Shown here in pieces: positions 1 through 8,517 of a stretch of DNA of 64,000 nucleotides. A program made the position numbers and the translations under genes. The DNA is from Candidatus Gastranaerophilales bacterium. Its GTDB lineage: Bacteria > Cyanobacteriota > Vampirovibrionia > Gastranaerophilales > Gastranaerophilaceae. The notes under the pieces are model-generated. The model did not search any database and was not told where the DNA came from. It saw nothing but the letters and a program-made list of their open reading frames with translations. Numbering within the stretch: the stretch's first letter is position 1; each line of letters opens with the position of its first letter. The DNA lies in contig CALVBI010000002.1 of assembly GCA_944325735.1 (NCBI GenBank), positions 434,001-498,000 on the forward strand, in the 5' to 3' direction.

Positions 1-354
1 TATGAAATCAGTGCAACCAAAATCTTTTGATATTTTAAGTCCTATTTCCAGATTTTTTTCAAATACGGTTTTGTCGGTAAGAAATTCATCAACAAGTGTA
101 TAGCAAGGTCCGATATATAATTTTTTTTCTGCAATAAATTTTCTTACAAGTCCTTCTTTTTCTGGGCGAATTTCTAAGTAATCTAATAGTGCACTTACTT
201 GTCCGTCAAAGTAAAATGAAGGAATTTTGTTGTTTTCAAGCATATCTAAGACATTGTCAAAAACTCTTAGAAGTCTTAGTCTAAAAACTTCAAATTCTCT
301 ATACCATTCCCTATCCCAGTGAGTGTGTAAATATGCTATAACTTGTTTTTTCAT
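1..354 (-). CDS. Alpha-mannosidase, GH38 family (N-terminal part, cut by window edge)
   Basis: Reading the minus strand from the ATG at 354 gives 118 codons with no stop before the left edge. The protein starts MKKQVIAYLHTHWDREWYRE; HTHWDREW is the hallmark first motif of glycoside hydrolase family 38 (zinc-binding His and Asp). Further on, YFDGQVSALLDYLEIRPE matches the next conserved GH38 stretch. The family hydrolyses alpha-mannosides from glycans. No signal peptide is visible, so a cytoplasmic glycan-degrading enzyme is likely. Most of the protein lies outside the window, so substrate linkage and completeness cannot be judged. It is divergent to the secreted protein at 482. Confidence 0.85.
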   Translation of the reverse strand, partial: MKKQVIAYLHTHWDREWYREFEVFRLRLLRVFDNVLDMLENNKIPSFYFDGQVSALLDYLEIRPEKEGLVRKFIAEKKLYIGPCYTLVDEFLTDKTVFEKNLEIGLKISKDFGCTDFI

Positions 355-481
355 ACTTAATTTTTAGCATATTTATAATTATTATGCAAAGAATTAACAA
401 AAATTATCTAAGTGGTGTTCCTTTTAGAGAATGCGTTTTTCTATATATTTATTTATTTTTACCTAAAAGAGGTGAGGTTAA

Positions 482-1309
482 ATGAAAAAAATAATTTTAT
501 TGTCAGGTTTATTATTACTTGTTGCTGGCTCTGCTCAGGCAGGTATTTTATCGAATATTTTTGGATTGGGAAATTATAATAATGGATATTATTACCCGCC
601 AAATTATCGATATACAAATGGTAGTTATTACAGACCACCAAGATACAATACTTATTATAATAATGGATATTACTATAATAGAAATCCTTATCAATATAAC
701 AGGTATTATAACAATAGTTATCCAGGAAATTATTACAATTACAGACAACCTATTATTTATAGAACTAATGTAAAAAGAAGTATGATTGATTCAAGTTCTA
801 AAGAAAAGAATGTTGCTGATAAAATATCAGGATTAGATAAGTTAGAAAGGCAAATGTTTCATCAAACTTATGAATATGAGACACCAAAGACACGTATTGA
901 AAGACTTGAACAAAAAATATTTGGGGCATCTCAATCTGGAGAGTTAAAAGACCGATTATCAACTTTAAAAAGTGCTGCAAAAAATTACAAAGCCTACAGT
1001 CAGAATATGTATAATGTTTATAATCCTGATTATTCAAATTATTCTGCTGATACAGCTTACAGACCTCCAATTTTTACAGGTTCATCAGGTGCAGGATGGC
1101 AAAATACGTTATTGGGAAATTTTAAAAATCAATTTACAGGCATGCCGACAGGATTTACTCCTGCTATGGACCCTGCTTATATGGATTACTTTGAAGCAGA
1201 ACGTGCAATGATGGGTAATGGGCAATCTGTGGATGTGAGAACAAACAGAGGTTATTATACGTCAAATACAAATCGAGGCATGACAACAGGTGTCACAATA
1301 TTAGATTGA
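482..1309 (+). CDS. Secreted Tyr/Asn-rich protein with LERxxF / RLExxIFG motifs
   Basis: 275 aa. A clear Sec signal peptide (MKKIILLSGLLLLVAGSAQA) with an AQA cleavage site is followed by a low-complexity region rich in Tyr and Asn, about residues 28-92. The central part, about residues 115-160, carries LDKLERQMFHQTYE and RIERLEQKIFG, a motif pair I associate with cyanobacterial and Melainabacteria envelope proteins of unknown function. The C-terminal part is disordered-looking. The start is supported by AGAGGTGAGG just upstream. No enzyme motif is visible. It is probably exported to the periplasm or surface; the role is unknown. Confidence 0.75.
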   Translation: MKKIILLSGLLLLVAGSAQAGILSNIFGLGNYNNGYYYPPNYRYTNGSYYRPPRYNTYYNNGYYYNRNPYQYNRYYNNSYPGNYYNYRQPIIYRTNVKRSMIDSSSKEKNVADKISGLDKLERQMFHQTYEYETPKTRIERLEQKIFGASQSGELKDRLSTLKSAAKNYKAYSQNMYNVYNPDYSNYSADTAYRPPIFTGSSGAGWQNTLLGNFKNQFTGMPTGFTPAMDPAYMDYFEAERAMMGNGQSVDVRTNRGYYTSNTNRGMTTGVTILD

Positions 1310-1350
1310 CTTTTTTCATAATGTCATTAAATCATACATATAGATGTTTA

Positions 1351-1394
1351 TGCCACTCTTAAAATAGGTAATAATATATCAGATAAGAGTGGTA
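1351..1394 (+). promoter_or_regulatory. Hairpin just upstream of fliJ start
   Basis: TGCCACTCTTA (1351-1361) and TAAGAGTGGTA (1384-1394) are inverted repeats: ten Watson-Crick pairs and one G-U across an 11-bp stem, with a 22-nt loop. The 3' arm ends 4 nt before the ATG at 1399, so it covers the place where ribosomes would bind. No T tract follows, which argues against a terminator. Confidence 0.5.
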
Positions 1395-1398
1395 TAAA

Positions 1399-1887
1399 AT
1401 GCCTTTCAGATACAGGTTACAAAAAGTTCTGGAATTTCGTATTCGGAAAAAAGAAGAACAATTAGCCGTAGTTCAAAAAGCTCAACAAGCTGTCATTATT
1501 GCGGAAGAAAATATTCGAAAAAACGAAGAAGAAATTAGGACAACAAAACTAAATATGCGTCAAGCTGATCCAATGATGTATGAAACTTATGACAAGTATT
1601 TAATACATCTTTGGGACAAAGCAGAAAAGCTTGAACAAATTCGAGTAGAAGCTCAACAAAGGCTTGATGAAGAAAAAGCGAAACTTGTAAAACTTGAACA
1701 AGGTGTTAAAGTCTTAGAAAAGCACAAAGAAAAACACAGAGAGGCTTATATAGCAGAAGAAAAAGCCGCAGAATTAAAACAGTATTCAGAGTTAGGTGTT
1801 ACAAGGTTTTTCAGACAAAGCCACGAAAAAATTGAAGAGGAAGAAGAAATCCTCAAAAGGTTAGAAGAAATAGACGGAGGTAGTTAA
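1399..1887 (+). CDS. fliJ: Flagellar export protein FliJ-like
   Basis: 162 aa, almost entirely charged coiled coil. It begins MPFRYRLQKVLEFRIRKKEE, the typical FliJ opening (F-x-Y-x-LQ-x-VL-x-x-R-x-x-x-E), and the length fits FliJ (about 145-165 aa). FliJ is a soluble component of the flagellar type III export apparatus that works with the FliI ATPase. Identification rests on this opening, the coiled coil and the context: FliK-like and hook/rod genes follow within a few bases. The upstream hairpin at 1351-1394 may control its translation. Confidence 0.7.
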   Translation: MPFRYRLQKVLEFRIRKKEEQLAVVQKAQQAVIIAEENIRKNEEEIRTTKLNMRQADPMMYETYDKYLIHLWDKAEKLEQIRVEAQQRLDEEKAKLVKLEQGVKVLEKHKEKHREAYIAEEKAAELKQYSELGVTRFFRQSHEKIEEEEEILKRLEEIDGGS

Positions 1888-1892
1888 TAAAA

Positions 1893-2738
1893 ATGAATGT
1901 TAGTACATCTTCAGCACCAGCAACTGCAAGCACTTCAGATGTTAGTTCTACACAATCTCAATCTAAAACAAGTAAGACTAAGTCTTCAGATAAATCATTT
2001 GAAGAAGAAATGAAAACTGCCTCTGATACTGATAAAGAAAATAAAGTAGAGTCAAAGGACGATAAAAAAGTATCTAACGATAAAAAGTCAGAAAAGGATT
2101 CAACTAAAGAGGCAAATAAATTATCTCAAGAATTGCAAAATTCTGATGATATAGTATCTGATGACCTATTGAAAGGTGGTATAAATTTTACTGATTTTAA
2201 ATACCATAATGAAGGTCAATCTATTCTTTCGCAAAATATTCAAAATTTAATCAATACAAAAGATTTAATGACAACAATAAATTCTGCATCAACATTTGAT
2301 TATGATGTAATTAATATGTCTGACAGTGATGCTAATTTCTTTGCAAATCTTGTTCAAAACACAGATATGTCAATGAAAAGTATTGCAACTCAAATTAATG
2401 ATGCGATGGTAAATAGAACTGAAAATATTCAAAAAAATGTGCAGGTGTCTTCTGTATTGATGGATAAGTTATCGGAATCTATGAAAACAAATCAGCCTTT
2501 TAGAATTGATTTTGATAAAGATGTTTCTGTAATTTTGAAAGTTAATAAAGATGGAAGTCTTGCAGCTAATTTTATTCCTGGAGATAAGGCTGTAGAACAA
2601 TATTTGAGAAATAATATTTCATCTTTAAGACAAAGATTTGATGATCAGAATTTACCATATTCTGAATTAAGTTATAGTAATTCTCGTCAGCAACAGCAGG
2701 AAAAACGTAGAAATAATAAGGAGAATAGAAATGAATGA
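1893..2738 (+). CDS. fliK: Flagellar hook-length control protein FliK-like
   Basis: 281 aa. The N-terminal third is Ser/Thr/Lys/Asp-rich and disordered. The C-terminal domain (about 165-245) resembles the FliK C-terminal domain: a conserved-looking stretch PFRIDFDKDVSVILKVNKDG is followed by a residue run like LRQRFDDQNLPYSELSY. FliK is a secreted ruler that controls hook length and export specificity switching through FlhB, which is also present at 8518-9594. The gene sits 5 bp after fliJ and overlaps the next gene by 8 bp. The FliK name is partly positional. Confidence 0.6.
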   Translation: MNVSTSSAPATASTSDVSSTQSQSKTSKTKSSDKSFEEEMKTASDTDKENKVESKDDKKVSNDKKSEKDSTKEANKLSQELQNSDDIVSDDLLKGGINFTDFKYHNEGQSILSQNIQNLINTKDLMTTINSASTFDYDVINMSDSDANFFANLVQNTDMSMKSIATQINDAMVNRTENIQKNVQVSSVLMDKLSESMKTNQPFRIDFDKDVSVILKVNKDGSLAANFIPGDKAVEQYLRNNISSLRQRFDDQNLPYSELSYSNSRQQQQEKRRNNKENRNE

Positions 2739-3567
2739 TTCTTTTATAACTGCTTTAAATACACAAAAATCTACTACAAATTGGATGGATGTTATTGCCA
2801 GTAACATGACAAATGTCTATACTCCTGGTTTCAGAGAACAGCAGGTTAATTTTAAAACTTTTTTAGGCGGTGCTATTTCTGATGATTATGCTAAGAAAAC
2901 AAGTCAAGGTAAATCAACTCCTGGGACATCAAATGAAAACTTATTTCTTGAAGGAAAAGGCTTTTTCTTGGTAAAAAATGCAGAAGGAAAAAGTATTTAT
3001 ACAAGATTGGGTGAATTTACTTTTGATAAAGAAGGTGTATACCGAGATAAAAGCGGAAATACTGTTCAAGGTTATATCTTGAATGATAAAGGTGAGATTA
3101 TGCAAGGAACTAAATCTATTACATCTGATCTTTATCAACAAACTGCCTTAAAAGGTGGAGCTTTAGATATTCCAACTACGAATATTAAATTGTGGATTGA
3201 TCCTAATAATGGTAAATATCTTGGAAAATATGATGATTATGAAATAAAAAATGACGGTACTATTTATGGAAAAGCTGATGGAGGAAAAAGATCTGTTCCA
3301 TTATATCGAGTAACTACAAGAAACTTCCATAATGCGTCTGCTCTTTATGAATTTAAACCTGGACAGTTTTTGGAAACTGAAGAATCTGGAAAACCTGTAA
3401 TTGGCGTTGGGGAAATCAGATCAGGTCTTTTAGAAATGTCCAATGCTGATTTTAGAAGTAATATTTCATATTTCCAAATGGCTAAATTGCAAATGGAAGT
3501 ATCAAATAAGTTGATATCTTCTCAAAAAGAATTATTGCAAGAAGCTTTGAGATTAGTTGGTAACTAA
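2731..3567 (+). CDS. Flagellar hook / basal-body rod protein (FlgE/FlgF/FlgG family)
   Basis: 278 aa. The N-terminus (MNDSFITALNTQKSTTNWMD followed by VIASNMTNVYTPGF) is the rod-protein domain with the ANxxTPGF-type motif. The C-terminus (GLLEMSNADFRSNISYFQMA) is the matching flg C-terminal helix. The middle holds the D1-like domain with FLEGKGFFLVKN. These proteins build the axial rod and hook and are exported by the flagellar type III system. The short length fits FlgF/FlgG better than a full FlgE hook protein, but I cannot choose between them. AAGGAG lies upstream and the ATG overlaps the fliK stop. Confidence 0.82.
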   Translation: MNDSFITALNTQKSTTNWMDVIASNMTNVYTPGFREQQVNFKTFLGGAISDDYAKKTSQGKSTPGTSNENLFLEGKGFFLVKNAEGKSIYTRLGEFTFDKEGVYRDKSGNTVQGYILNDKGEIMQGTKSITSDLYQQTALKGGALDIPTTNIKLWIDPNNGKYLGKYDDYEIKNDGTIYGKADGGKRSVPLYRVTTRNFHNASALYEFKPGQFLETEESGKPVIGVGEIRSGLLEMSNADFRSNISYFQMAKLQMEVSNKLISSQKELLQEALRLVGN

Positions 3568-3597
3568 TTCTGAATAACTAAAATTTTAAACTCCATT

Positions 3598-4557
3598 TTA
3601 CGAAGGGACTTTTGTCCCTTTTATTTCTTTTATAATTTCGATTATTTCTGGAGATACATCGTTGATATCTGTAATATTTTCTTTTACCAATTGTGCAAAT
3701 TCAGATTTTTTAAATTCATGAAGTCCTCTATGTTTAAAAAAGTTTTCAAGGAATTCTACTTTTGATGGGCAATTTTCTAAATCTTCAATTGGTGCTAAAG
3801 AAATATTTTGAGTAGCATATTTTAAAGTTTTTATTATTAAAGAATTTGGCAACAAATCTTCAAATTCTCCACTTTTTAGTAAATGAATTTTATCAATTTC
3901 TCTTAATTTAGGTTCAATTTCCATTAAATTTGATTGAGCATCATTATCAAGTAATATAAAAATAGGAATTTTTAACTTGTCTGCAAAGTTATAAAAGTAT
4001 TTTACTACTTGGTTTTTGCCGCCTGCTGATAGAATATGAATTCCATATTTATTAAAATCAAAATCGCAAATTTGTGAAAATTTTGGTAATAATATTTCTT
4101 CTGTAATTCCTTCACATAAGATTATAGTTTGTATAGGGTAACCAAAACTTTGTTCTACTGGTGTTTGGTTTGCTAGTGTTTTAAACCATTTAAGATTATT
4201 AGGAATATTTTCAGGTAAAATTTCTATAATTTTTTTATAATTAATTTTATTTTTTAATAATTTTTTTGTATTTTCGTTTAAGTTAAATAAAGAATTTTCA
4301 TAATCATATAGTTTTTGATTTATGAAAAAATCATTATTGTTTTCGTTAAAAGATGAATTAATTATAGTTTCTGCAATCCTTTTTAATTCATCATAATCCA
4401 TATTATCGAGTTCTTGTTTTTTTATTTTAGGCTCAATTAAATTATTTGTGATGATATCTTTGAATACTCTTAGATATTTAATTTCAGGATCTTTAAATCT
4501 TGTGAGTCTATCTATAGATATTGTCAGTTGTTCTTTTGTTAGTGGTTTTATTTTCAA
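3598..4557 (-). CDS. TOPRIM-domain protein (OLD-nuclease-like), no ATPase domain
   Basis: 319 aa. The TOPRIM signature is clear: TIILCEGITEEILLPKF supplies the catalytic Glu (residue 149) and IPIFILLDNDAQ supplies the metal-binding DxD (204 and 206). GIHILSAGGKNQV lies between them, as in OLD-family and RecR/DnaG-type TOPRIM folds. The N-terminal 120 residues are helical and show no Walker A motif, so this is not a full OLD ATPase-nuclease. A DNA/RNA nuclease or nucleotidyl-transfer role is inferred from the family. It is convergent with the flagellar operon and no partner gene is adjacent. Confidence 0.7.
   Translation of the reverse strand: MKIKPLTKEQLTISIDRLTRFKDPEIKYLRVFKDIITNNLIEPKIKKQELDNMDYDELKRIAETIINSSFNENNNDFFINQKLYDYENSLFNLNENTKKLLKNKINYKKIIEILPENIPNNLKWFKTLANQTPVEQSFGYPIQTIILCEGITEEILLPKFSQICDFDFNKYGIHILSAGGKNQVVKYFYNFADKLKIPIFILLDNDAQSNLMEIEPKLREIDKIHLLKSGEFEDLLPNSLIIKTLKYATQNISLAPIEDLENCPSKVEFLENFFKHRGLHEFKKSEFAQLVKENITDINDVSPEIIEIIKEIKGTKVPS
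3602..3630 (+). terminator. Intrinsic terminator after the flagellar operon
   Basis: AAGGGAC-tttt-GTCCCTT followed by a T-rich run (TTATTTCTTTT). It lies 35 bp after the rod-protein stop and overlaps the last codons of the convergent TOPRIM gene. Confidence 0.5.
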
Positions 4558-4661
4558 AATTTTATCCCTGATTGTAACATTTGTTAATTAAAATATAATG
4601 AATTTAGCAAATTTTTCCCATTTTATTTTTTTATTATAATAAGTAGTAGTGGAGTGGAATT

Positions 4662-6074
4662 GTGTATTCATTAAACTTTAATACCCAGCAATATAATAAT
4701 TATAACACAGTAAAGACTGTTAATGCTACTAAGGTTGATAAAAATGAGCATGTAAAAGATAATAAACCATCTTTTATGTCAAATCCTATTATGACTCAAG
4801 TGCCTTACAATCCAGCTCTCACTGCGTCAAGATTAAGAACAGAATTATCCTCTAAAGATGAAAAAAATAAGTATAATGAGCTCGTAAAAATTTCTGATAG
4901 GGAGACTAAGAAGAATTTGAACTTGCTTTTGAAAACTGGCATTTTATTAAATGCTGATTCAAATGATAATTCAACAACTCTTGATAATTTATATAAAATT
5001 GCAACAACTCAAAGAGCACAAGGACTTAGCAATACTGTTATATTAAAAAATACAATAGATACTCTTGCAAATCCTCATATTATTACTCAGCAGTTCGGAA
5101 ATATTCCGACAAAATATAGAGCCCAAGTAGAAGCAGCAGAAAAAAATAAAAATGCTAATGCCCCTCAAACTTTACCATTTTCAGGTTCATCAGATATAGA
5201 TGTAGAACATTCAGGAACTTGTGTTGCATCAAGCATTGAATTTAATCTTGCTGATAAGCATCCTGCAGAATTTGCAAGATTTGCAGAAGGATTAAGCTCT
5301 CCTGCTATGAGTATTCAAAAAACTATCAAGATGAGTAATTTAGCAGATAATACTCTTGATGCAATTTGGCTGTTGAATGCTTTTGAAATTCCTTATGAAG
5401 CTCATGATTTTGATAAAGCAAAACTTACATTTGCGCCTGATAAAAACGCAATAGTAAGAGCATTTATTCAAACAGTTGATAAAGATAACCTTGAAAGATC
5501 TCCTCTTGATGTTTTAATGCAATCTACATTTATGCAAGTTGGATCTCAACAGTCTTATGATACTTTGACTGATAAACGTGCAGGAAAATTTAATCAAAAT
5601 GATAAAGGTTTAATTGAATTTGAAAAAACATTTACAGAATCTGTTGTGGAAGATAAAAATAAAATTTCTATGACTTATCAAACTGTTGATGAAAATGCAA
5701 AACTTATTGGGTATGAAACTGATTTTAATACTATGAAGAAGCAGATAACTGATGCTTTGAACTTAGGAGAAAACGTAATTATCGGTTATACGCAAGTTGA
5801 TAATAATAATACAATTATAAATGGTCATGAAATAACAATTATTGGTACAAAGACCGATAAAAACGGAAAAATGATTTTCATTTGTAATGATACAGATGAT
5901 AATATTTCAAAACCGGTAGAATATTCTGAAGATTATTTATTACCGAAGATACACCATGCAGCATTGCCTCAAGCGGTTGTTGCAGATGACGTAAATCTTG
6001 TTGAAAACTGGGTAGAAGGTTTGAAAACTTATAAGGAATTGAAAAAACAATCTCAGTTGAAACAAGCGGCTTAA
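4662..6074 (+). CDS. Candidate papain-fold cysteine peptidase, otherwise unknown
   Basis: 470 aa, no family recognised with certainty. Residues 1-60 are polar and disordered-looking, without a signal peptide. HSGTCVASSIEFNLADKHP (Cys187) looks like the nucleophile helix of a papain-like fold. INGHEITIIG (His389) followed by MIFICNDTDDN (Asn409/Asp410) is in the right order and spacing for the other catalytic residues, including a beta strand after the His. Cys-His-Asn order and position are what I see; peptidase activity is inference. It could instead be an inactive structural relative or a transglutaminase-like enzyme. The next gene begins 82 bp later on the same strand. Confidence 0.5.
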   Translation: MYSLNFNTQQYNNYNTVKTVNATKVDKNEHVKDNKPSFMSNPIMTQVPYNPALTASRLRTELSSKDEKNKYNELVKISDRETKKNLNLLLKTGILLNADSNDNSTTLDNLYKIATTQRAQGLSNTVILKNTIDTLANPHIITQQFGNIPTKYRAQVEAAEKNKNANAPQTLPFSGSSDIDVEHSGTCVASSIEFNLADKHPAEFARFAEGLSSPAMSIQKTIKMSNLADNTLDAIWLLNAFEIPYEAHDFDKAKLTFAPDKNAIVRAFIQTVDKDNLERSPLDVLMQSTFMQVGSQQSYDTLTDKRAGKFNQNDKGLIEFEKTFTESVVEDKNKISMTYQTVDENAKLIGYETDFNTMKKQITDALNLGENVIIGYTQVDNNNTIINGHEITIIGTKTDKNGKMIFICNDTDDNISKPVEYSEDYLLPKIHHAALPQAVVADDVNLVENWVEGLKTYKELKKQSQLKQAA

Positions 6075-6156
6075 TGTTTATTTACATTAAGTCATTTTTT
6101 AGCAAAAAAAATATTGAGAATAGTTTATAAATTTAAATAAAAAAAGGTGAAAAAAT

Positions 6157-7821
6157 ATGAATTTAATGATAAACGGATTACCAAAAGTTTCATTTAAAGC
6201 TATAGGTAGTGTAAATCAGGTACAAAATCAGCAACCTCAGCTTGCCACTCAAATGAAGCAAGATACTTTTGAAAAATCTGATACTAAATCAGAAACAAAA
6301 GTTCCTGTTTTAAATACGTCTACTCAAACATCTGTTTCCAAGTTTTCAAAACCTAAATATACTCAAACTGATATTTTTTATATAAATGATAATCATGGCA
6401 GAATTGGTAATATGTCTAGAATTTATTCTGCAAAAGAGTTGTATGATCATAATAATCAAAATTCGTCAGCTGATAAATTAGTATTAGCTGCTGGAGACAT
6501 CTCAGCTGGTGCTGATGCTCATATTGTTAAGGCTGCAAATACATATATGAATGCACTTGGTATTGAGGCAACTTCAGATGGGAATCATGAATATGATGCA
6601 AATCCTAAAGAAATTGCTGAAAGTAAGAAAGGTGCAAAATTTAAAAGTTTAGGAATGAATTTGCAAATTCCTAAAGGAAATCCTTTAGATGGAATTATAG
6701 AGAAGTCATTTGTTTTAGAAAAAAATGGTCATAAATATGCGATTATAGGGCTTGCTCCTCCAGACTTACATGAAAGAATTAGAGATAATGAATCCAGAAA
6801 ACAAATTGGTGTAGATGATTTTGAAAAGTCATTAAAAGATATTCAATCTAAAATTGATGAATATAAAAAACAAGGTATAAATAAAGTTATTTTGTTATCT
6901 CATTGCGGTTTATCAAAAGATCAACAATTAGCCAAAGAAATTTCAGGTATTGATATTATTATAGGTGGTCATACACATGATTTGCTAGAAGGTGTTGAAA
7001 AAGGTAAAAATTTAATTTATTCAAAATCTAATGAGCCTGTTATTATAACTCAGGCTGGAAAAGATGGTGAATATTTTGGTGATTTAAAAATTACTTGGGA
7101 TGATGAAAAAGGAATTATAGTAAAAGTTCAAAATAATGTCACTCCTTCTAATTTATTTAAACGTAATAGAGTTATGAAAGGTGTATTTGATCATATTTTA
7201 GGTAAACCAGAACTTTTAGGAGAAATAAAATCTGCTTGTGGTCCAACTAAAGAAAGATTGATAGATCCAAATCCTAACGCATTTTTTATTATGGACGCTG
7301 TGAGAAATGAATTTGGAACAGATTTAGCCATAATTAATGCAGGTAATATTAGAGGATTTTTTGAAGCAGGTCCTGTAGATTCTCGTCAAGTATTTGAAGT
7401 TGTTCCATTAAAAAATAATATGGTTAAATTAAAGTTAACAGAAAAAGAGTTAATCGATGCTCTTAAAGTTGGTGCAAAATCATATATTGATCCAGGTCAT
7501 AAGCCAGGAATAATAATGCCTTCAGGTCTAAAATATACTATGTCAAGAAATGGCGAAATTAAAGCTGCTTCTTTTATTGATAAAACAGGAAAAGAAGTTC
7601 CAATTGATGTGAATAATCCTGATCCAAACAAGATTTATACAGTTGCAACAGATGACTTTCTTGCATCTGGCGGTGATAATTTGATTTCAAATAAAGTTGC
7701 AAGTGGTGAAATTGATGAAAAATTTGATTTTGATAAAGACAAACTTACCTGTGATTATATTAAAAAATTAAATGCACCAATCGAAATTAAAGACGATGGC
7801 AGAATACAGGTAGTTGATTAA
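6157..7821 (+). CDS. 5'-nucleotidase / UshA-like metallophosphatase with N-terminal extension
   Basis: 554 aa. A calcineurin-like metallophosphatase domain begins near residue 70: YINDNHGRIGN, LAAGDISAG, SDGNHEYD and GGHTHDL supply the metal ligands. The 5'-nucleotidase C-terminal domain follows, with INAGNIRG and DFLASGGDN. UshA-type enzymes hydrolyse nucleotides to nucleosides in the periplasm. Unusually, there is no Sec signal. Instead residues 1-65 form a polar extension with VSFKA (11-15) and QDTFEKS (35-41), the latter shared with the epimerase at 34013. The start is supported by AAAAAGGTGAAAA before the ATG. Confidence 0.88.
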   Translation: MNLMINGLPKVSFKAIGSVNQVQNQQPQLATQMKQDTFEKSDTKSETKVPVLNTSTQTSVSKFSKPKYTQTDIFYINDNHGRIGNMSRIYSAKELYDHNNQNSSADKLVLAAGDISAGADAHIVKAANTYMNALGIEATSDGNHEYDANPKEIAESKKGAKFKSLGMNLQIPKGNPLDGIIEKSFVLEKNGHKYAIIGLAPPDLHERIRDNESRKQIGVDDFEKSLKDIQSKIDEYKKQGINKVILLSHCGLSKDQQLAKEISGIDIIIGGHTHDLLEGVEKGKNLIYSKSNEPVIITQAGKDGEYFGDLKITWDDEKGIIVKVQNNVTPSNLFKRNRVMKGVFDHILGKPELLGEIKSACGPTKERLIDPNPNAFFIMDAVRNEFGTDLAIINAGNIRGFFEAGPVDSRQVFEVVPLKNNMVKLKLTEKELIDALKVGAKSYIDPGHKPGIIMPSGLKYTMSRNGEIKAASFIDKTGKEVPIDVNNPDPNKIYTVATDDFLASGGDNLISNKVASGEIDEKFDFDKDKLTCDYIKKLNAPIEIKDDGRIQVVD

Positions 7822-7827
7822 TTGCCT

Positions 7828-8490
7828 CTAATATCCAAATTGTTCTTTTGAATTTAAGTATTCTTTTACAGTATTTAAAGAAGCTTGAACAATACGTGTT
7901 ACACGTGAGGATGACAGCCCTACTTGTTTTGCAATATCTTTTACCTGCATATTTCTGTAAAATCTATATTCAACAACTGTTCTTTCTTTTGCAGGAAGTT
8001 TTGCGATAGCTTCTCTAATCATTCTACCCATTTCTGTAATTTCTGCATTTTCGTCAGGTTGGGCATGTGGATCTTTTAAGAAGTCAAATGGAGAATCATT
8101 GTCACTTGCAGCAGCAGCAAGACCATCAATTGAAAGAATTGTTTCATAAACAGCTTCACGGACTTTAGCTTTTTGCATATCCATTCCTTCAACTGCTTCT
8201 TCTTCATCATATTCATCATCAGCTTTATGTTTTAAAGAGTACCATTTATATCTGATTCTTAATTCATTTCTAATAGCCCATCTAACAGCAGTTGCGATAT
8301 ATGCGGTATTATATTTTGCTAATTGTTCTGGTGTTTTATTTTTAATTAACACTTGAATTGCTAAAATGCCGATTGAAACTAATTCTTCATAGTCTACCAT
8401 ATGAGCAGGAATTCTTCGATGCTCAACTTTAGCAACTTTTTGGACTATATCTATATATTCTTGTAATTGATTTTTATTTTGCATAACCAT
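7828..8490 (-). CDS. RNA polymerase sigma-70 family factor (FliA/SigB-like)
   Basis: 220 aa. Region 2 includes MVDYEELVSIGILAI and ATAVRWAIRNELRIRYKWYS. Region 4 is a helix-turn-helix: LPAKERTVVEYRFYRNMQVK, then DIAKQVGLSSSRVTRIVQ. The size and the compact region 2 plus region 4 layout fit a group 3 sigma factor. It is the last gene of the minus-strand run metF-deoC-flhB-sigma (27-bp gap to flhB), so a link to flagellar genes is plausible. A close paralogue begins at 63544, sharing the IRNE(L/V)RxRYKWYSL stretch. FliA identity itself is not certain. Confidence 0.85.
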   Translation of the reverse strand: MVMQNKNQLQEYIDIVQKVAKVEHRRIPAHMVDYEELVSIGILAIQVLIKNKTPEQLAKYNTAYIATAVRWAIRNELRIRYKWYSLKHKADDEYDEEEAVEGMDMQKAKVREAVYETILSIDGLAAAASDNDSPFDFLKDPHAQPDENAEITEMGRMIREAIAKLPAKERTVVEYRFYRNMQVKDIAKQVGLSSSRVTRIVQASLNTVKEYLNSKEQFGY

Positions 8491-8517
8491 GATTATAAAA
8501 CTATTCTATCATAGAAT

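Noticed and set aside
519-773. Hydrophobic open frames opposite or offset to the Tyr-rich secreted protein
   Set aside because: They arise from the repetitive TAT/AAT codons of the gene at 482 read in other frames, and lack ribosome-binding sites.
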